A stretch of 7,169 nt of DNA from Nitrospirae bacterium RBG_13_39_12 (GTDB lineage Bacteria > Nitrospirota > Thermodesulfovibrionia > Thermodesulfovibrionales > SM23-35), in NCBI GenBank assembly GCA_001805125.1, contig MHEF01000175.1, positions 1-7,169 of the forward strand. The letters are read 5' to 3'. Both the position numbers and the translations under genes were made by a program. Under the pieces are notes generated by a model, which was given only the letters and a program-made list of their open reading frames with translations, searched no databases and was not told where the DNA came from. Shown here piece by piece: positions 7,024 to 7,169 of the stretch. The number at the start of each line of letters is the position of its first letter. Within the stretch, counting starts at the first letter, position 1.

Positions 7024-7169
7024 CTGTGGTCTCTGCCACAGTTCCAAATTTATGTCATTCCGGCTCTTGTCCCCGCTTTGTCGGGGATCGGTCCGGAATC
7101 TTTCCGGAAGGATTCTCTCCTCGGCGAGTCGCTGAGGCGACCCGACCTCCCGAAAGCATTCGGGATTGC
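7024..7169. repeat. Palindrome-dense intergenic repeat block, cut by the right edge
   Basis: Nearly every part of this block belongs to an inverted repeat. In order: CTGTGG/CCACAG (7024-7029 with 7036-7041); an outer ATTCCGG/CCGGAAT (7057-7063 with 7093-7099) enclosing TCCCCG/CGGGGA (7070-7075 with 7082-7087); a 20-bp near-perfect palindrome at 7096-7115 (18 of 20 positions symmetrical); a 19-bp palindrome at 7119-7137 with one G-T mismatch pair around a central G; and a perfect TCCCGAA/TTCGGGA stem with a 4-nt loop (7148-7154 with 7159-7165). It is richer in G and C than the operon. TGTCATTCCGG-type palindromes are common dispersed intergenic repeats in many bacterial genomes, so a REP- or MITE-like element is the best reading. 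Other copies cannot be checked from one window. No T-tract marks any stem as a classical terminator. Confidence 0.6.

Noticed and set aside
7024..7050. CTGTGG/CCACAG hairpin as the operon terminator
   Set aside because: The stem is only 6 bp and is followed by a mixed sequence rather than a T-run. It fits better as part of the repeat block.
7137..7150. Reverse-strand GG-N10-GC as a sigma-54 promoter
   Set aside because: Only the two dinucleotides match. The rest of the TGGCAC and TTGC consensus is absent, and it lies within a palindrome.
6994..7169. Frame open from ATG 6994 to the right edge (58 codons)
   Set aside because: There is no Shine-Dalgarno sequence, and most of it runs through inverted repeats. 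The openness is explained by the GC-richer repeat block. A partial gene cannot be fully excluded because the frame is cut by the edge.

Overview
This window holds most of a type IV pilus (T4P) motor and regulation operon, all on the + strand: pilB (5' end cut off by the window), pilT, pilC, pilS and pilR. Every gene is assigned from visible family motifs. The gene order pilB-pilT-pilC-pilS-pilR is the one known from Myxococcus and Geobacter. AT-leaning codon use (many ATA, AGA, AGG and AAA codons) would fit a diderm from Nitrospirota, Desulfobacterota or a related lineage. The taxon is an inference from gene order and composition only.

Layout: 2-1435 is the extension ATPase PilB, which runs in from the left edge. 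1436-1659 is the only real gap in the operon; it holds no credible gene, one weak promoter-like site and the strong pilT ribosome binding site. 1660-2754 is the retraction ATPase PilT. 2759-3967 is the inner-membrane platform protein PilC. 3974-5569 is the membrane histidine kinase PilS. 5556-6920 is the sigma-54 response regulator PilR, whose start overlaps the end of pilS by 14 nt. From pilT to pilR the genes are spaced 4 nt, 6 nt and -14 nt, so they are almost certainly co-transcribed and translationally coupled. 6921-7169 carries no recognisable gene: first an AT-rich stretch with repeated AAATCC words, then a GC-richer block dense in inverted repeats that runs to the right edge and looks like a dispersed intergenic repeat.

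How the genes work together (known for the families): PilB and PilT are opposing hexameric motors that dock on PilC to add or remove pilin subunits. PilS and PilR form a two-component pair that, in other bacteria, senses pilin in the membrane and controls the sigma-54 promoter of pilA. Having the regulator in the same transcript as the motors suggests that machine and pilin supply are balanced together. No pilA and no sigma-54 promoter is visible in the 249 nt after pilR, where this gene order would place them.

I found no sign of a new biological system. The coding part is canonical. The least explained sequence is the palindrome-dense block at the right end.
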